From positions 249,262 to 313,261 of the forward strand of contig JAFQCH010000023.1 in NCBI GenBank assembly GCA_017416485.1: a stretch of 64,000 nt of DNA. Reading direction: 5' to 3'. Of this stretch, positions 16,600 to 26,340 are shown piece by piece (position 1 is the first letter of the stretch; each line of letters begins with the position of its first letter). The position numbers and the translations under genes were made by a program. Source of the stretch: Clostridia bacterium. GTDB taxonomy: Bacteria > Bacillota > Clostridia > Oscillospirales > Acutalibacteraceae. The notes beneath the pieces were generated by a model. The model did no database searches and was not told the origin of the DNA. It worked only from the letters and a program-made list of their open reading frames with translations.

Positions 16600-17513
16600 G
16601 TGATCATCTCCGTAACATCCGCTATATCTGCTATTCGGCCGGGCAAAGAAAAAGTATCCAGAAAAACAAGGCGATCAAAGACCTGTTTTTCATAAAGACG
16701 AACAAAGCACTGCCTACGAAACAATTCCGCACTGTCACCAGCGTGCATTGAACAAATAAATTTTACTCCGCTGTTCAGGCTGTCAAGAATGGCCGCTGCT
16801 TCCATAAGTGTACCGACTTCATCGCAGATAATGACTTGCGGTGCACATAAACGAAGGGCGGTATTGATACCGATTTCTTTTTTGATTCCGGCCAACACAT
16901 CAGCACACGGTGAATGAATCAAGCCACCAGGAAAAATCTCATTGCGTTCATCAATAACAGCCACTCGATAAAACGGACCGTAGGTACCATCCGAAAGATT
17001 TTCGGCAACACTCCTGAGCAGTGTTGTTTTTCCGCTGGCAGGCGGCCCGACCAATAATACAGAACAGAGTTTGTCCGCATTAAACAAAAAGTCTGTCTTC
17101 ATTTTAATGTGCCGACCGATACGAATGCGCACAGCGGTTACGCACGAAAGATCAGCAGGTGCATCATGTATTGCTCCGAGCATCCCGGTTATTGCCATTC
17201 GGCAACCGTTGCCGAGGCTTATGTATCCATTTCTGAACTCTTCACTGTGCGCATACATGGCATACCCGCAAGCACGCAAAACCGCTTCTCGGACTTCTGC
17301 AAAGGAAACTGCATAAGCGTTTAACGATCGATATTGAACGCAGGTTCCGTTTGGAATAACAAATTGAATTCCGTCTGTGCAAATAAGGTACACTGCCTGT
17401 TCTGCCCTTAAAACAATTTCCATTGTTCTTGCTTTTATTTCTTGCGGCACATGCAATAAAACTGATGCCGTCTTCTTGTGCAGATATCGGCAAACCGAAT
17501 CAAAAGCCTGCAT
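16587..17513 (-). CDS. spoIIIAA: Stage III sporulation protein AA, secretion-type ATPase
   Basis: A 308-residue AAA+/RecA-like ATPase related to secretion ATPases. It has a Walker A (GPPASGKTT, residues 156-164), a following VIDERNEI motif and a Walker B-like CAPQVIICDEVGT. It powers the SpoIIIA-SpoIIQ transenvelope channel. An upstream GTG at 17522 directly abuts the ribosome-binding site, so the ATG at 17513, six bases after AGGCGGTG, is preferred. It is the first gene of the operon. Confidence 0.94.
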   Translation of the reverse strand: MQAFDSVCRYLHKKTASVLLHVPQEIKARTMEIVLRAEQAVYLICTDGIQFVIPNGTCVQYRSLNAYAVSFAEVREAVLRACGYAMYAHSEEFRNGYISLGNGCRMAITGMLGAIHDAPADLSCVTAVRIRIGRHIKMKTDFLFNADKLCSVLLVGPPASGKTTLLRSVAENLSDGTYGPFYRVAVIDERNEIFPGGLIHSPCADVLAGIKKEIGINTALRLCAPQVIICDEVGTLMEAAAILDSLNSGVKFICSMHAGDSAELFRRQCFVRLYEKQVFDRLVFLDTFSLPGRIADIADVTEMITCEA

Positions 17514-17541
17514 TTTTTGCACCGCCTTTCTTTTTATTTCA

Positions 17542-17570
17542 TATATATGGTTGCCTGTCCCGGATTATGC
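17542..17570 (-). promoter_or_regulatory. Possible sigma-E promoter of spoIIIA
   Basis: On the minus strand GCATAATC, 13 bases, then CATATATA, resembling the sigma-E pattern (-10 consensus CATACAAT). It lies 29 bases upstream of the spoIIIAA ATG. In Bacillus this operon is sigma-E driven; the match here is partial. Confidence 0.45.
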
Positions 17571-17580
17571 AAAAAAAAGA

Positions 17581-17609
17581 TTGCAAACAATCACAAGCTA
17601 TGCTATATT
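17581..17609 (+). promoter_or_regulatory. Sigma-A promoter for the YfhO-family gene
   Basis: TTGCAA (17581-17586), 17-base spacer, TATATT (17604-17609), 38 bases before the ATG. Confidence 0.7.
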
Positions 17610-17647
17610 TATTATAATTACCTTATTATACACAAGGAGTCGTTTTT

Positions 17648-20600
17648 ATGTTTTCAACCCAGCAAAACGCCGAAACAAAAAAAATAAGCTCTCCGCTGAT
17701 AAAGAAATCAGGATTCCGCTTATCGGATGCCGCATTTTTTGCTTGGATTGCTGCAATACTTGCTGTCTTTGTATTATATGTTGTGTATCTTCTTCAGATG
17801 CAAACGGTTGCAGGCGGTTCAAATACAGTCATGCGCATGGACCTGTATCATCAGTACGGTCCTCTGTATGCGGAACTTTATGATCGTCTGACATCCGGCG
17901 AAAGCCTTATTTATTCCTGGAACACGGGATTAGGAAGCAGTTTTTTAGGAAATCTTTTTAACTACTGTTGCAGTCCGTTCACACTGCTGATTCTGGTATT
18001 CGGTCACTATTATGTTCCCGAATCGATTGCACTGATTATTTTGCTCAAGGCTGCCGCAGCGGCTTTTGGTTTGACATTTTTTGTGAATAAAGTTTACGGC
18101 ACACGCAAGGCAAGTATTGCATTCGGCTTGCTGTATGCTTTCAGCGGCTATTTTGTGGCTTATTCTTGGAATGTAATGTGGCTGGATGCTTTCCTTATGT
18201 TCCCGATTGTAATGCTCGGAATCACCTATATCATCCGCAAGGGCAAACCTGCACTGTATGTTGCGGCACTGACATATACCATGATCACCAATTATTACAT
18301 GGCATACATGGTCTGCATTTTGAGTGTGATTTATTTCCTGTATTATTATTTCAGCTATTTCAAATTCACTTCAAAACTGAAGGAGTTTTCTCAGGAAGAT
18401 ACACAGCAAAGCGGCTATTTGGGCGAGTTGCGCAATTCCCGTTTTATGGCAGCAGGGTTCAAGTTTGCATTCGCATCTGTTTTGTCTTTTTTGTTGTCTG
18501 CATTTGCTTTATTGCCTGTTTATTTTATTCTGACGGGAAGCTCCGCAACCAATTCCTCCGGCGCTCCGCAGTTTTCCGATTGGAACGAATATTTCAATAT
18601 TTTTGACTTCCTTGTGAACCATCTTGCCAACCTTGAACCCACCATCCGCAGCAGCGGTGATGATGTTTTGCCGAATATTTATTGCGGCGTAATAACACTG
18701 TTCCTTGTGCCTGCATTCTTGTTCAGCAACAATATCAGCAAAAAAAGAAAGGCCTTGACCTGTGGTCTGCTTATTTTCTTCTATGCAAGCTTTGTTCTTA
18801 ACTTTTTGAATTATTTCTGGCACGGCATGCATTATCCGAATGACCTGCCTTATCGTTACTCCTTTGCCTATTCCTTCATTCTGCTTTCGCTTTCATACGA
18901 AGCATTCCTGCACATTAAAGAACACAGTGAAAAGTTTTTCATCGGCACAGGTGTTGCCATTCTGGCATTCATTGTACTTGTGCAGGAGCTTGGTTCAAAA
19001 AATGTCGGCGACTATACTCTGATGGTCAACATTGCGTTTGTAATCATTTTTGCTGCCATGTTAACACTGATTGCCGCAGGCAGACTCAAAAAGGACACCG
19101 TTTCCATGCTGTTGGTATGTTTGATTCTTTGTGAACTGACCGTTTCCAATGTCGGGAATTACGTTATGTCACAACCCAAGGATGCTTATGCCGGCGACTA
19201 TTATGATTTTCAGGATATTTCCGCAACAATCGATGCGTATGAAGCAGAAAATGAGAATGAACTGTTCTTCCGCGAAGAGCGTTCCAGATTATTGACCCGC
19301 ATGGATGCAAGCTGGCTGGACTACAACGGAATATCCGTCTTTTCATCTATGGCCTATGAAACAACATCAAAACTGCACAGACAATTAGGATTGTTCAGCA
19401 ACGGAATCAACAGCTATACCTACAATCCGCAAACGGCTGTTTACAATTCCATGTTCGGCCTGAAATATATTTATGATAAAAATGACCTTCTGCAGGAAGG
19501 CAGTATGTATTCTTATGTAACAAGCAATGACACATTTGATGCGTATAAATACAATTATTATTTGCCCATCGCATTTTCGGTCAGCAATGACATGAGCACA
19601 TGGGCTGATTACGGCGGAACCGATCCGTTTGTGAATCAGAATCGTTATTTTGAACTTGCAACGGGAATTGCGGATGTGCTGGAAAGTGTTGCCCCCGTTC
19701 AGGATATTTCAACAACAGGCGGCCTTACGGCAAATGCGGATAACCTTGCCGACGGCAGTTTCCGTTTTGATGCCGCCTCAAGCGAAGGCACTGCCACTGT
19801 TTCGTTCATTGCCGAAACGGCAGGTGAATATTGCGTTTATTTTAAGTCACCGAATTGTCTCGGTTACAATATCAGCGCAGACAACGGTGTGCAGACTTCC
19901 ACCCGCTACTCCAGCGGCTCCACCGTCTATTTCTCACTGAATGTGGGCTACCTTGAAGAAGGCCAGAGTGCAAAGGTTGTGCTCACCTATCCCGCAAACA
20001 CAAACGGCACTGCCAACATTTACGGTGTTCGCCTGAACGAAGAAAAGTTTGCAGAAGGTTACAATAAAATTCTTACAAACGGCACACTGGATATCACCCG
20101 TTTTGAAGAAACCTACCTTGAAGGCTCGATTGATGTGACCAACGAAAATGCCTTGCTTTACACCTCCGTTCCGTATGACAAGAGCTGGAAAATCACCATC
20201 GACGGCAAGCCTGTGGCTGAAGAAGATGTCACCCCCATTGCAGATGCTTTGCTTGCTGTTCATATTGAGCCGGGTACGCATACTGTCACATTCCGTTATG
20301 AACCGCGAGGATTAAAAATCGGCATTGCCATGACAATAGCAGGTGTTTTCATCTCACTGCTTCTGTTGCTGGTTGCACTTATTTTCAAGAAGCGCCGTAA
20401 TGATAATGCCCCTGTTCCGTCTTTCTTTATCCCCGCTGATGATGTAGGCATGCACACATTTGAAGACACCACCCCGGACGACGAGAAAGATGTTTCAACA
20501 TTGCGCAAACCAAAATCTGTTTTATGGAGAATCTGCGCTTGCTATCTGACGCTCGGCATTTATTACTTTGCATGGAAATATTCTGTCAGCGACGATGTGA

Positions 20601-21259
20601 ATCGCTTTGCAAAAAACTACGGCAAATGGAAGGAAAGAAATCCCCTGCTTCTTATGTTTATTCCGATTTATGCTCCGTTCTGGATTGCAAACCGTTCTGT
20701 GCGCATTGCGAAAGCTGCAAAAGAATACGGCATTGAAATGGAAGTAAATTTTGCATGGCGTTTCCTGCTCGGCTTATTTGGCGGCGGTTTCTTTGCATTG
20801 GGTGAACTGGAAGATGATCTCAACTTCTTCTACGCACACATTGAAGCTGCAAAACAACACACTGCACAGCAGGAAGAAGAACGGGCAGCCGAAAAACTTG
20901 CAGAAGATGTTGAAAGTGAACAAACGGTTGAACCAACTGCAAATAATGAAAATATGAGCAATGATCCGCAGACAGAAGCAATCGAAAAATCAACCGTGTG
21001 GTTTACCAAAAAATCGGATTTCTTTGCAAAACTGATCAGCATCGGCATTGTATTTTTCTTCATTCTCGCATCCTATCTGGGGCTTGCACTGGGAATACAA
21101 AAATGGAAACAAGACAATGCACCGAGTGAAGTTGAAACCACACAAGCACCCATCACAACTACCACATTGATAACCGTCCCTGATACAAACGAATCGGATT
21201 CTGCTTCTTCTGCTGACGAATTGCCGACAGATACAAGTTCCGCAGTTGTACTTGGTTGA
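17648..21259 (+). CDS. YfhO-family membrane protein fused to a DUF4234 domain
   Basis: A 1203-residue polytopic membrane protein. Residues about 25-920 form a YfhO-type GT-C glycosyltransferase-like protein, with the early MDLYHQYGPLYAEL loop, many helices to about residue 520 and a large extracytoplasmic beta-rich region closing with VPYDKSWKITIDGKPV. A helix at about 895-915 follows. Residues about 955-1060 look like a DUF4234 membrane domain (LTLGIYYFAWKY, IPIYAPFWIANR). Another helix (about 1125-1145) and a Thr/Ser-rich tail end the protein. YfhO of Bacillus helps glycosylate lipoteichoic acid; a similar surface-polymer role is inferred. The start follows AAGGAG. The DUF4234 extension is unusual. 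Confidence 0.82.
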   Translation: MFSTQQNAETKKISSPLIKKSGFRLSDAAFFAWIAAILAVFVLYVVYLLQMQTVAGGSNTVMRMDLYHQYGPLYAELYDRLTSGESLIYSWNTGLGSSFLGNLFNYCCSPFTLLILVFGHYYVPESIALIILLKAAAAAFGLTFFVNKVYGTRKASIAFGLLYAFSGYFVAYSWNVMWLDAFLMFPIVMLGITYIIRKGKPALYVAALTYTMITNYYMAYMVCILSVIYFLYYYFSYFKFTSKLKEFSQEDTQQSGYLGELRNSRFMAAGFKFAFASVLSFLLSAFALLPVYFILTGSSATNSSGAPQFSDWNEYFNIFDFLVNHLANLEPTIRSSGDDVLPNIYCGVITLFLVPAFLFSNNISKKRKALTCGLLIFFYASFVLNFLNYFWHGMHYPNDLPYRYSFAYSFILLSLSYEAFLHIKEHSEKFFIGTGVAILAFIVLVQELGSKNVGDYTLMVNIAFVIIFAAMLTLIAAGRLKKDTVSMLLVCLILCELTVSNVGNYVMSQPKDAYAGDYYDFQDISATIDAYEAENENELFFREERSRLLTRMDASWLDYNGISVFSSMAYETTSKLHRQLGLFSNGINSYTYNPQTAVYNSMFGLKYIYDKNDLLQEGSMYSYVTSNDTFDAYKYNYYLPIAFSVSNDMSTWADYGGTDPFVNQNRYFELATGIADVLESVAPVQDISTTGGLTANADNLADGSFRFDAASSEGTATVSFIAETAGEYCVYFKSPNCLGYNISADNGVQTSTRYSSGSTVYFSLNVGYLEEGQSAKVVLTYPANTNGTANIYGVRLNEEKFAEGYNKILTNGTLDITRFEETYLEGSIDVTNENALLYTSVPYDKSWKITIDGKPVAEEDVTPIADALLAVHIEPGTHTVTFRYEPRGLKIGIAMTIAGVFISLLLLLVALIFKKRRNDNAPVPSFFIPADDVGMHTFEDTTPDDEKDVSTLRKPKSVLWRICACYLTLGIYYFAWKYSVSDDVNRFAKNYGKWKERNPLLLMFIPIYAPFWIANRSVRIAKAAKEYGIEMEVNFAWRFLLGLFGGGFFALGELEDDLNFFYAHIEAAKQHTAQQEEERAAEKLAEDVESEQTVEPTANNENMSNDPQTEAIEKSTVWFTKKSDFFAKLISIGIVFFFILASYLGLALGIQKWKQDNAPSEVETTQAPITTTTLITVPDTNESDSASSADELPTDTSSAVVLG

Positions 21260-21276
21260 TAAAATTATTCCAACAG

Positions 21277-21317
21277 AAAAACTGTCAATCGATAAATTTC
21301 CGATTGACAGTTTTTTC
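21277..21317 (+). terminator. Terminator of the YfhO-family gene
   Basis: A perfect 15-bp stem (AAAAACTGTCAATCG and its complement) with a 9-base loop, ending in six T residues. Confidence 0.9.
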
Positions 21318-21321
21318 ATTT

Positions 21322-21368
21322 AATAAAAATACCATCCTCATACAGAAACCATATCTGCATGAGGATGG
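21322..21368 (-). terminator. Terminator of parE-parC
   Basis: The minus-strand hairpin CCATCCTCAT/ATGAGGATGG, with an inner CAG/CTG pairing, is followed by TATTTTTATT. Confidence 0.75.
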
Positions 21369-21462
21369 CGGCGAATAAAGTTTATAAAGCAAACGCAATC
21401 AATCGATCTTCATCCGCTGTAAACAGTATGTGCTGTAAATCAGCGGATATACATAATAAATC

Positions 21463-23703
21463 TTAAACAAGTGAAATTTGTTCACCCGTATCTTCGGTAG
21501 CGATGGTTGCGCCTGCGGACGGCAATGTTTTTGTGCGATAGCGGGCAGGTTTTATGAACTGTCCGTCCTTGTATGCAACAGCAGACAGCAAACGGTGTCC
21601 TTTTTTGAGTTTCATCACAGCAACCCCTTGCGTATCTTTCGTTGTCTTGGAAGCAATCACTGCGGAATTCAACAGAAGAATTCTGCCGTTTGAAGATGTC
21701 AGCACAAATTCACCATCATCGGCAATATGTGCAAAAGATGCAATTTCAGATTTATCGGAATATGCCTTGAGCAGCTTTTTGCGGTTTGTTTTGGTTTCAT
21801 AGGAAGACAGTTCGACCTTAGCCACTTTGCCGTTTTCAAAGAAAAACAGCATCTGTCCGCTGTAATCTTTGGTCACAGCCATAAAGATGGCATTTTCCCC
21901 TTCATCCATCTTCAGTTTGGAAGCCACAAAATCGCCCAGCACAGAGGCTTTGCATTCTTCAAAATCATTGCATTTTGCTTTGTAAACCTGTTGGCGATTG
22001 GTAAAGAACAACAAATCAACATTGTTGCTTGTTTCAAAACTTGCAACAATCTCGTCACCCTCTTTCAGTTTATGGTTATTGCCCATGCGCCATGACTGCG
22101 GGGTGATTTTTTTGAAATATCCTTCTCTGGTGAAGAACAGCAAAACGGGGTAATCGGGAATTTCTTCCTCAAAATCAGTAGCCTCATCATCTGCTTCATA
22201 AACAATTTCCGTTCTGCGATCCTGGCCGAACTTTTTGATGACATCCGTCAGTTCATCAACAATAATCTTCTTGATTCTTGCTTTGTGGGCAAGAATGTCT
22301 TCCATATCAGCAATATCTTTTTCAAGCTGCTCAACATCCTGCAAACGTTTAAGAATATATTCGCGGTTCAGATGACGCAGTTTGATTTCTGCCACATATT
22401 CAGCCTGAATCTGATCAATACCGAAGCCAATCATAAGGTTCGGAACAACCTGACTTTCTTCTTCGGTTTCACGCACAATACGGATTGCCTTGTCAATATC
22501 AAGCAAAATTTTCTGCAATGCCTTGAGCAGATGCAGACGATCCCTTGCTTTGTTCAGGTCAAAATAAACACGCCTTTGCACACATTCGGTTCGATATGCA
22601 ATCCACTCAAGAAGAAGATCTTTTACACCAAGCACCATTGGTGTTCCCGCAATGAGAACATTGAAATTGCATGTGAATGTATCTTCCAGCGGTGTCTTCT
22701 TAAAAAGATTTTGCATCAGTTTTTCAGGATCGACACCGCGCTTTAAGTCGATCGTGATTTTAAGACCCGCTTTATCGGTTTCATCACGAACATCACTGAT
22801 TTCACGCACTTTCCCTGTTTTTACCAAGTCGATGATTTTATCAATGATTGCTTCACAGGTGGTCGTTGCGGGAATTTCTTTGATATCAATGCAGTTATTG
22901 GATTTGTCGTATTCATATTTTGCGCGCAGACGGACGGGGCCTCTGCCGGTAGCATACACTTCCGCCATTTTCTGACGGTCATAAATGACTTGTCCCCCAC
23001 CTCTGAAATCAGGTGCCAACATAGTATCAAGCACATCATGTTCGGGATTTTTAATCAACGCAATGGCGGTTTCGCACACTTCGCGCAGGTTGAATGAACA
23101 GATGTTGCTTGCCATGCCGACAGCAATACCCATGTTGCTGTTTACAAGAATGGACGGGAATGTAACGGGAAACAAAGTAGGTTCCGTGGTGGTGTTATCG
23201 TAGTTAGGAACAAAATCAACCGTGTCTTTATCAATATCTCTGAACAACTCTGCACAGAAACTTTCAAGTTTTGCTTCCGTATAACGGGAAGCTGCATACT
23301 GCATATTTTTGGAATACGCCTTACCGAAGTTACCTTTTGAATCAACATACGGATGCAACAAAGCCTCATTGCCGCGGGTCAGACGAACCATTGTTTCGTA
23401 AATTGCTGCATCACCGTGCGGATTGAGCTTCATGGTGCTGCCGACAATGTTTGCCGATTTTGTTCTTACACCGTTGAGAAGACCCATTTTATACATTGTA
23501 TAAAGCAGTTTTCTGTGCGAGGGCTTGAAACCGTCAATTTCGGGGATTGCACGGGACATGATAACACTCATGCAATACGGCATATAGTTGATTTCAAGCG
23601 TATCGGTGATGAGCTGACTTTCAACAATACCGGCACCCTGAATATGTGCGCGGTTATCAACGGGAAGTTTTTCTTCTTCCTGTTTTTTCGGTTTTCTTGC
23701 CAT
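21463..23703 (-). CDS. parC: DNA topoisomerase IV subunit A
   Basis: A 746-residue type IIA topoisomerase A subunit. The breakage-reunion domain has the catalytic Tyr141 in AASRYTEAKL. The tower and coiled-coil segments follow, and the C-terminal region (about 510-746) is a beta-propeller-like domain without a clear GyrA box, favouring topoisomerase IV over gyrase. It works with ParE to decatenate chromosomes. The ATG at 23703 follows AGGAGGGGATTCT; six further upstream codons are open but unlikely. It lies 14 bases after parE. Confidence 0.9.
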   Translation of the reverse strand: MARKPKKQEEEKLPVDNRAHIQGAGIVESQLITDTLEINYMPYCMSVIMSRAIPEIDGFKPSHRKLLYTMYKMGLLNGVRTKSANIVGSTMKLNPHGDAAIYETMVRLTRGNEALLHPYVDSKGNFGKAYSKNMQYAASRYTEAKLESFCAELFRDIDKDTVDFVPNYDNTTTEPTLFPVTFPSILVNSNMGIAVGMASNICSFNLREVCETAIALIKNPEHDVLDTMLAPDFRGGGQVIYDRQKMAEVYATGRGPVRLRAKYEYDKSNNCIDIKEIPATTTCEAIIDKIIDLVKTGKVREISDVRDETDKAGLKITIDLKRGVDPEKLMQNLFKKTPLEDTFTCNFNVLIAGTPMVLGVKDLLLEWIAYRTECVQRRVYFDLNKARDRLHLLKALQKILLDIDKAIRIVRETEEESQVVPNLMIGFGIDQIQAEYVAEIKLRHLNREYILKRLQDVEQLEKDIADMEDILAHKARIKKIIVDELTDVIKKFGQDRRTEIVYEADDEATDFEEEIPDYPVLLFFTREGYFKKITPQSWRMGNNHKLKEGDEIVASFETSNNVDLLFFTNRQQVYKAKCNDFEECKASVLGDFVASKLKMDEGENAIFMAVTKDYSGQMLFFFENGKVAKVELSSYETKTNRKKLLKAYSDKSEIASFAHIADDGEFVLTSSNGRILLLNSAVIASKTTKDTQGVAVMKLKKGHRLLSAVAYKDGQFIKPARYRTKTLPSAGATIATEDTGEQISLV

Positions 23704-23717
23704 AGAATCCCCTCCTC

Positions 23718-25703
23718 TCAATAAATGTCTGCCAGTTCAATATAAAGATGACCGTAATCTGCAATATGCTGTTTTCTTGCGGCAAGATTATCACCGAGCA
23801 GCATTTCGAATGTGTCATCAATTTGTGCGGGATCAGAGTTCGGCTCCACCTTGATAAGTCTTCTTGTTTGCGGGTTCATGGTGGTCAGCCACATCATGTC
23901 GGCATCGTTTTCACCAAGACCTTTTGAGCGCTGAATGGTGTATTTTTTATCACCGATCTGCTCCAACGCTTCCTGCTTTTCTTTTTCGGTATAGCAAAAC
24001 CAGGTTTCATCCTTGCAGGTAATTTCATAAAGTGGTGATTCCGCAATAAAAACCTTTCCCTCGGAAATCAAAGAGGGCATCAGTGCATAGAACATGGAAA
24101 GAATCAGGGTTCGGATCTGGAAACCATCAACATCCGCGTCGGTACAGATAATAACTTTACTCCAACGCAGGTTATCAATATTGAATTCCGCAACACCTTT
24201 TGCGGACTTATCCTTGATTTCAACACCGCAACCAAGCACCTTGATGAGGTCGGTAATGATTTCACTCTTGAAGATCTTGCTGTATTCAGCTTTCAGACAG
24301 TTAAGAATCTTACCGCGAACAGGAATAACGGCCTGAAATGCGGAATCTCTTGCCTGTTTGCAGGCCCCCAAAGCCGAATCGCCCTCCACAATAAAGATTT
24401 CGCGCTCATTAACATCCTTGCTGCGGCAATCAACAAACTTTTCGACTCTGTTTGCCATATCGTTGGATGCAGTCAGCGTCTTTTTGAGGTTCAATCTTGT
24501 TGCTTCCGAACGCACACGTGAACGCATGTTGATGAGAATGCGATCGCAGATTTTCTGCGCATCCATCGGATTTTCAATAAAATAGATTTCCAGTTGATGG
24601 CGGAAAAATTCCGTCATTGCCTCTTGGATAAATTTATTGGTGATTGCTTTCTTTGTCTGATTTTCGTAAGATGTTTGTGTTGAGAAAGAAGAAATGACCA
24701 AAACAAGACAATCTTCAATATCCTGGAAAGTGATTTTGGAGTCTGTTTTTGCGTATTTTCCGTTCTGCTTGAGATAGGCATCAATCTGCGACACAAAGGC
24801 ACTGCGCACAGCCTTTTCGGGTGCGCCGCCGTATTCAAGATAACTTGAATTATGATAATATTCTTTCAATTGAATTTTTTCCGAAAAAGAAAGAGCAGCA
24901 TTGATCTTTAATTTATAATCAGGCTTGTCCTCACGGTCACGGCCGACACGTTCGGCAAACCAGATCTGCGAAGGCACAATTCCTTTATCGCCGAGAAATT
25001 CATTGATGTAGTCTTCAATACCATGCTCGTACAGATATTCAAATGTTTCAAACTTGCTTTCTGTCAGTTGATTTTTCAAAACAAATTTGATTCCCGGATT
25101 CACAACAGATTGCCGCTTGAGCACATCCTGATAATAATCAAGAGGGATACTGATATCGGTAAAAACCTCAAGATCCGGCTTCCAACGGATACGAGTTCCC
25201 GTATCTCTTTTGGCATAAGGCTCTTTGTGCAGGCCGCCAAGGTTCTCACCGTGTTCAAAATGCAGTTTATATAGGAAGCCGCCTGAATGAATTTCCGCAT
25301 CCATAAATTCGGATGCGTACTGTGTTGAACAAAGTCCCAAACCGTTCAAACCGATAGAAAACTCATAATTCCCGCCGGAATTGGTATCATACTTACCGCC
25401 TGCATACATTTCACAAAACAACAATTCCCAATTATATCGTTGTTCATTATTATTAAAATCAACGGGCATACCGCGACCAAAATCCTGCACTTCAATACTG
25501 CGATCCAGATAGCGGGTGATAACAATTTTATCTCCGTAACCTTCCCTTGCCTCGTCAACCGAGTTGGAAATGATTTCAAAAACAGAATGCTTGCAACCTT
25601 CCAGGCCGTCATCGCCAAAGATAACAGCGGGACGTTTTCTGACACGGTCAGCACCTTTCAGGGAAACAATACTGTCATTTCCGTAATCGTTCTTCTTTGC
25701 CAT
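23718..25703 (-). CDS. parE: DNA topoisomerase IV subunit B
   Basis: A 661-residue type IIA topoisomerase B subunit. The GHKL ATPase domain shows SVFEIISNSVDEAREG, DFGRGMPVD and SIGLNGLGLCSTQYAS. The TOPRIM domain has EGDSALGACKQARD and the DADVDG metal site. The protein is of ParE length, lacking the GyrB insert of proteobacteria. The ATG at 25703 is five bases after TGGAGG; an ATG four codons upstream overlaps that site and is rejected. It is first in a two-gene operon with parC. Confidence 0.9.
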   Translation of the reverse strand: MAKKNDYGNDSIVSLKGADRVRKRPAVIFGDDGLEGCKHSVFEIISNSVDEAREGYGDKIVITRYLDRSIEVQDFGRGMPVDFNNNEQRYNWELLFCEMYAGGKYDTNSGGNYEFSIGLNGLGLCSTQYASEFMDAEIHSGGFLYKLHFEHGENLGGLHKEPYAKRDTGTRIRWKPDLEVFTDISIPLDYYQDVLKRQSVVNPGIKFVLKNQLTESKFETFEYLYEHGIEDYINEFLGDKGIVPSQIWFAERVGRDREDKPDYKLKINAALSFSEKIQLKEYYHNSSYLEYGGAPEKAVRSAFVSQIDAYLKQNGKYAKTDSKITFQDIEDCLVLVISSFSTQTSYENQTKKAITNKFIQEAMTEFFRHQLEIYFIENPMDAQKICDRILINMRSRVRSEATRLNLKKTLTASNDMANRVEKFVDCRSKDVNEREIFIVEGDSALGACKQARDSAFQAVIPVRGKILNCLKAEYSKIFKSEIITDLIKVLGCGVEIKDKSAKGVAEFNIDNLRWSKVIICTDADVDGFQIRTLILSMFYALMPSLISEGKVFIAESPLYEITCKDETWFCYTEKEKQEALEQIGDKKYTIQRSKGLGENDADMMWLTTMNPQTRRLIKVEPNSDPAQIDDTFEMLLGDNLAARKQHIADYGHLYIELADIY

Positions 25704-25734
25704 GGAATCCTCCATTATAATATTTCATTATATA

Positions 25735-25764
25735 ATATTACACCATATTTTGTTGTTTCGTCAA
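25735..25764 (-). promoter_or_regulatory. Promoter for parE-parC
   Basis: On the minus strand TTGACG (25764-25759), 18 bases, TAATAT (25740-25735). Confidence 0.55.
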
Positions 25765-25847
25765 GTATTATTTTCCATATATCGCGGATATCGCAAATGG
25801 GGATAAAATTTTTTTTGAAAAAAATTTAAAAAATCTTAAAAAAGGAC

Positions 25848-25876
25848 TTGATTTCTTGAAAAGTTTGTGCTAATAT
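25848..25876 (+). promoter_or_regulatory. Sigma-A promoter for secG-tRNA-Lys
   Basis: TTGATT (25848-25853), 17-base spacer, TAATAT (25871-25876), 47 bases upstream of secG. Confidence 0.75.
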
Positions 25877-25923
25877 AATCGGGCACCGAGCAAGAGTGTG
25901 CAAACGTAAACTGAAAGGTCGGT

Positions 25924-26199
25924 ATGAAAATGCCCATTTACGAATATATTTTTGGTTTCATCATGATTGCATTGGCAATTGTTCTTGTTGTTCTGATTCT
26001 CTTCCAGCAGAGCCGCAACGCCGGTCTTTCCGGTGCCATCGCCGGCGGTTCCGATAACTTCTTCGGAAAGAACAAGAGCAACAGCAAAGACGAAAAACTT
26101 GCAAGACTTACCAAAATCCTTGCTGTCGTCTTCTTTGTTATTACATTGTTTGCAACTTTCTTCTTCGCTTTCATGAAAGGAAAGTACGGCATAGCTTGA
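25924..26199 (+). CDS. secG: Preprotein translocase subunit SecG
   Basis: A 91-residue protein with two membrane helices (about 8-27 and 66-86). The hallmark SecG loop between them is clear: LFQQSRNAGLSGAIAGG followed by NFFGKNKS. It assists SecYE translocation at the plasma membrane. The first ATG (25924) follows GAAAGGTCGGT; a second ATG two codons on is also possible. Its TGA stop overlaps the first two bases of the tRNA-Lys gene. Confidence 0.93.
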   Translation: MKMPIYEYIFGFIMIALAIVLVVLILFQQSRNAGLSGAIAGGSDNFFGKNKSNSKDEKLARLTKILAVVFFVITLFATFFFAFMKGKYGIA

Positions 26200-26273
26200 T
26201 CCAGTAGCTCAGCAGGCAGAGCACCTGCCTTTTAAGCAGGGTGTCCGGAGTTCGAATCTCCGCTGGATCACCA
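26198..26273 (+). tRNA. trnK: tRNA-Lys (anticodon TTT)
   Basis: A complete 76-base cloverleaf with encoded CCA. The acceptor GATCCAG pairs with CTGGATC (26263-26269), the anticodon stem is CCTGC/GCAGG around the loop CTTTTAA (anticodon 26231-26233), and the T-arm contains GTTCGAATC. The 5' end shares two bases with the secG stop codon, so the tRNA must be processed from a secG-tRNA transcript. Confidence 0.97.
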
Positions 26274-26274
26274 A

Positions 26275-26310
26275 AAAAAATCCGAAAAGCATTTGCTTTT
26301 CGGATTTTTT
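26275..26310 (+). terminator. Terminator after tRNA-Lys
   Basis: The strong stem AAAATCCGAAAAGC/GCTTTTCGGATTTT with a 4-base loop ends in a T-run, directly after the tRNA CCA end. Confidence 0.9.
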
Positions 26311-26340
26311 CTTTATCTTTTCACGCTTTGGAGTTTCACA

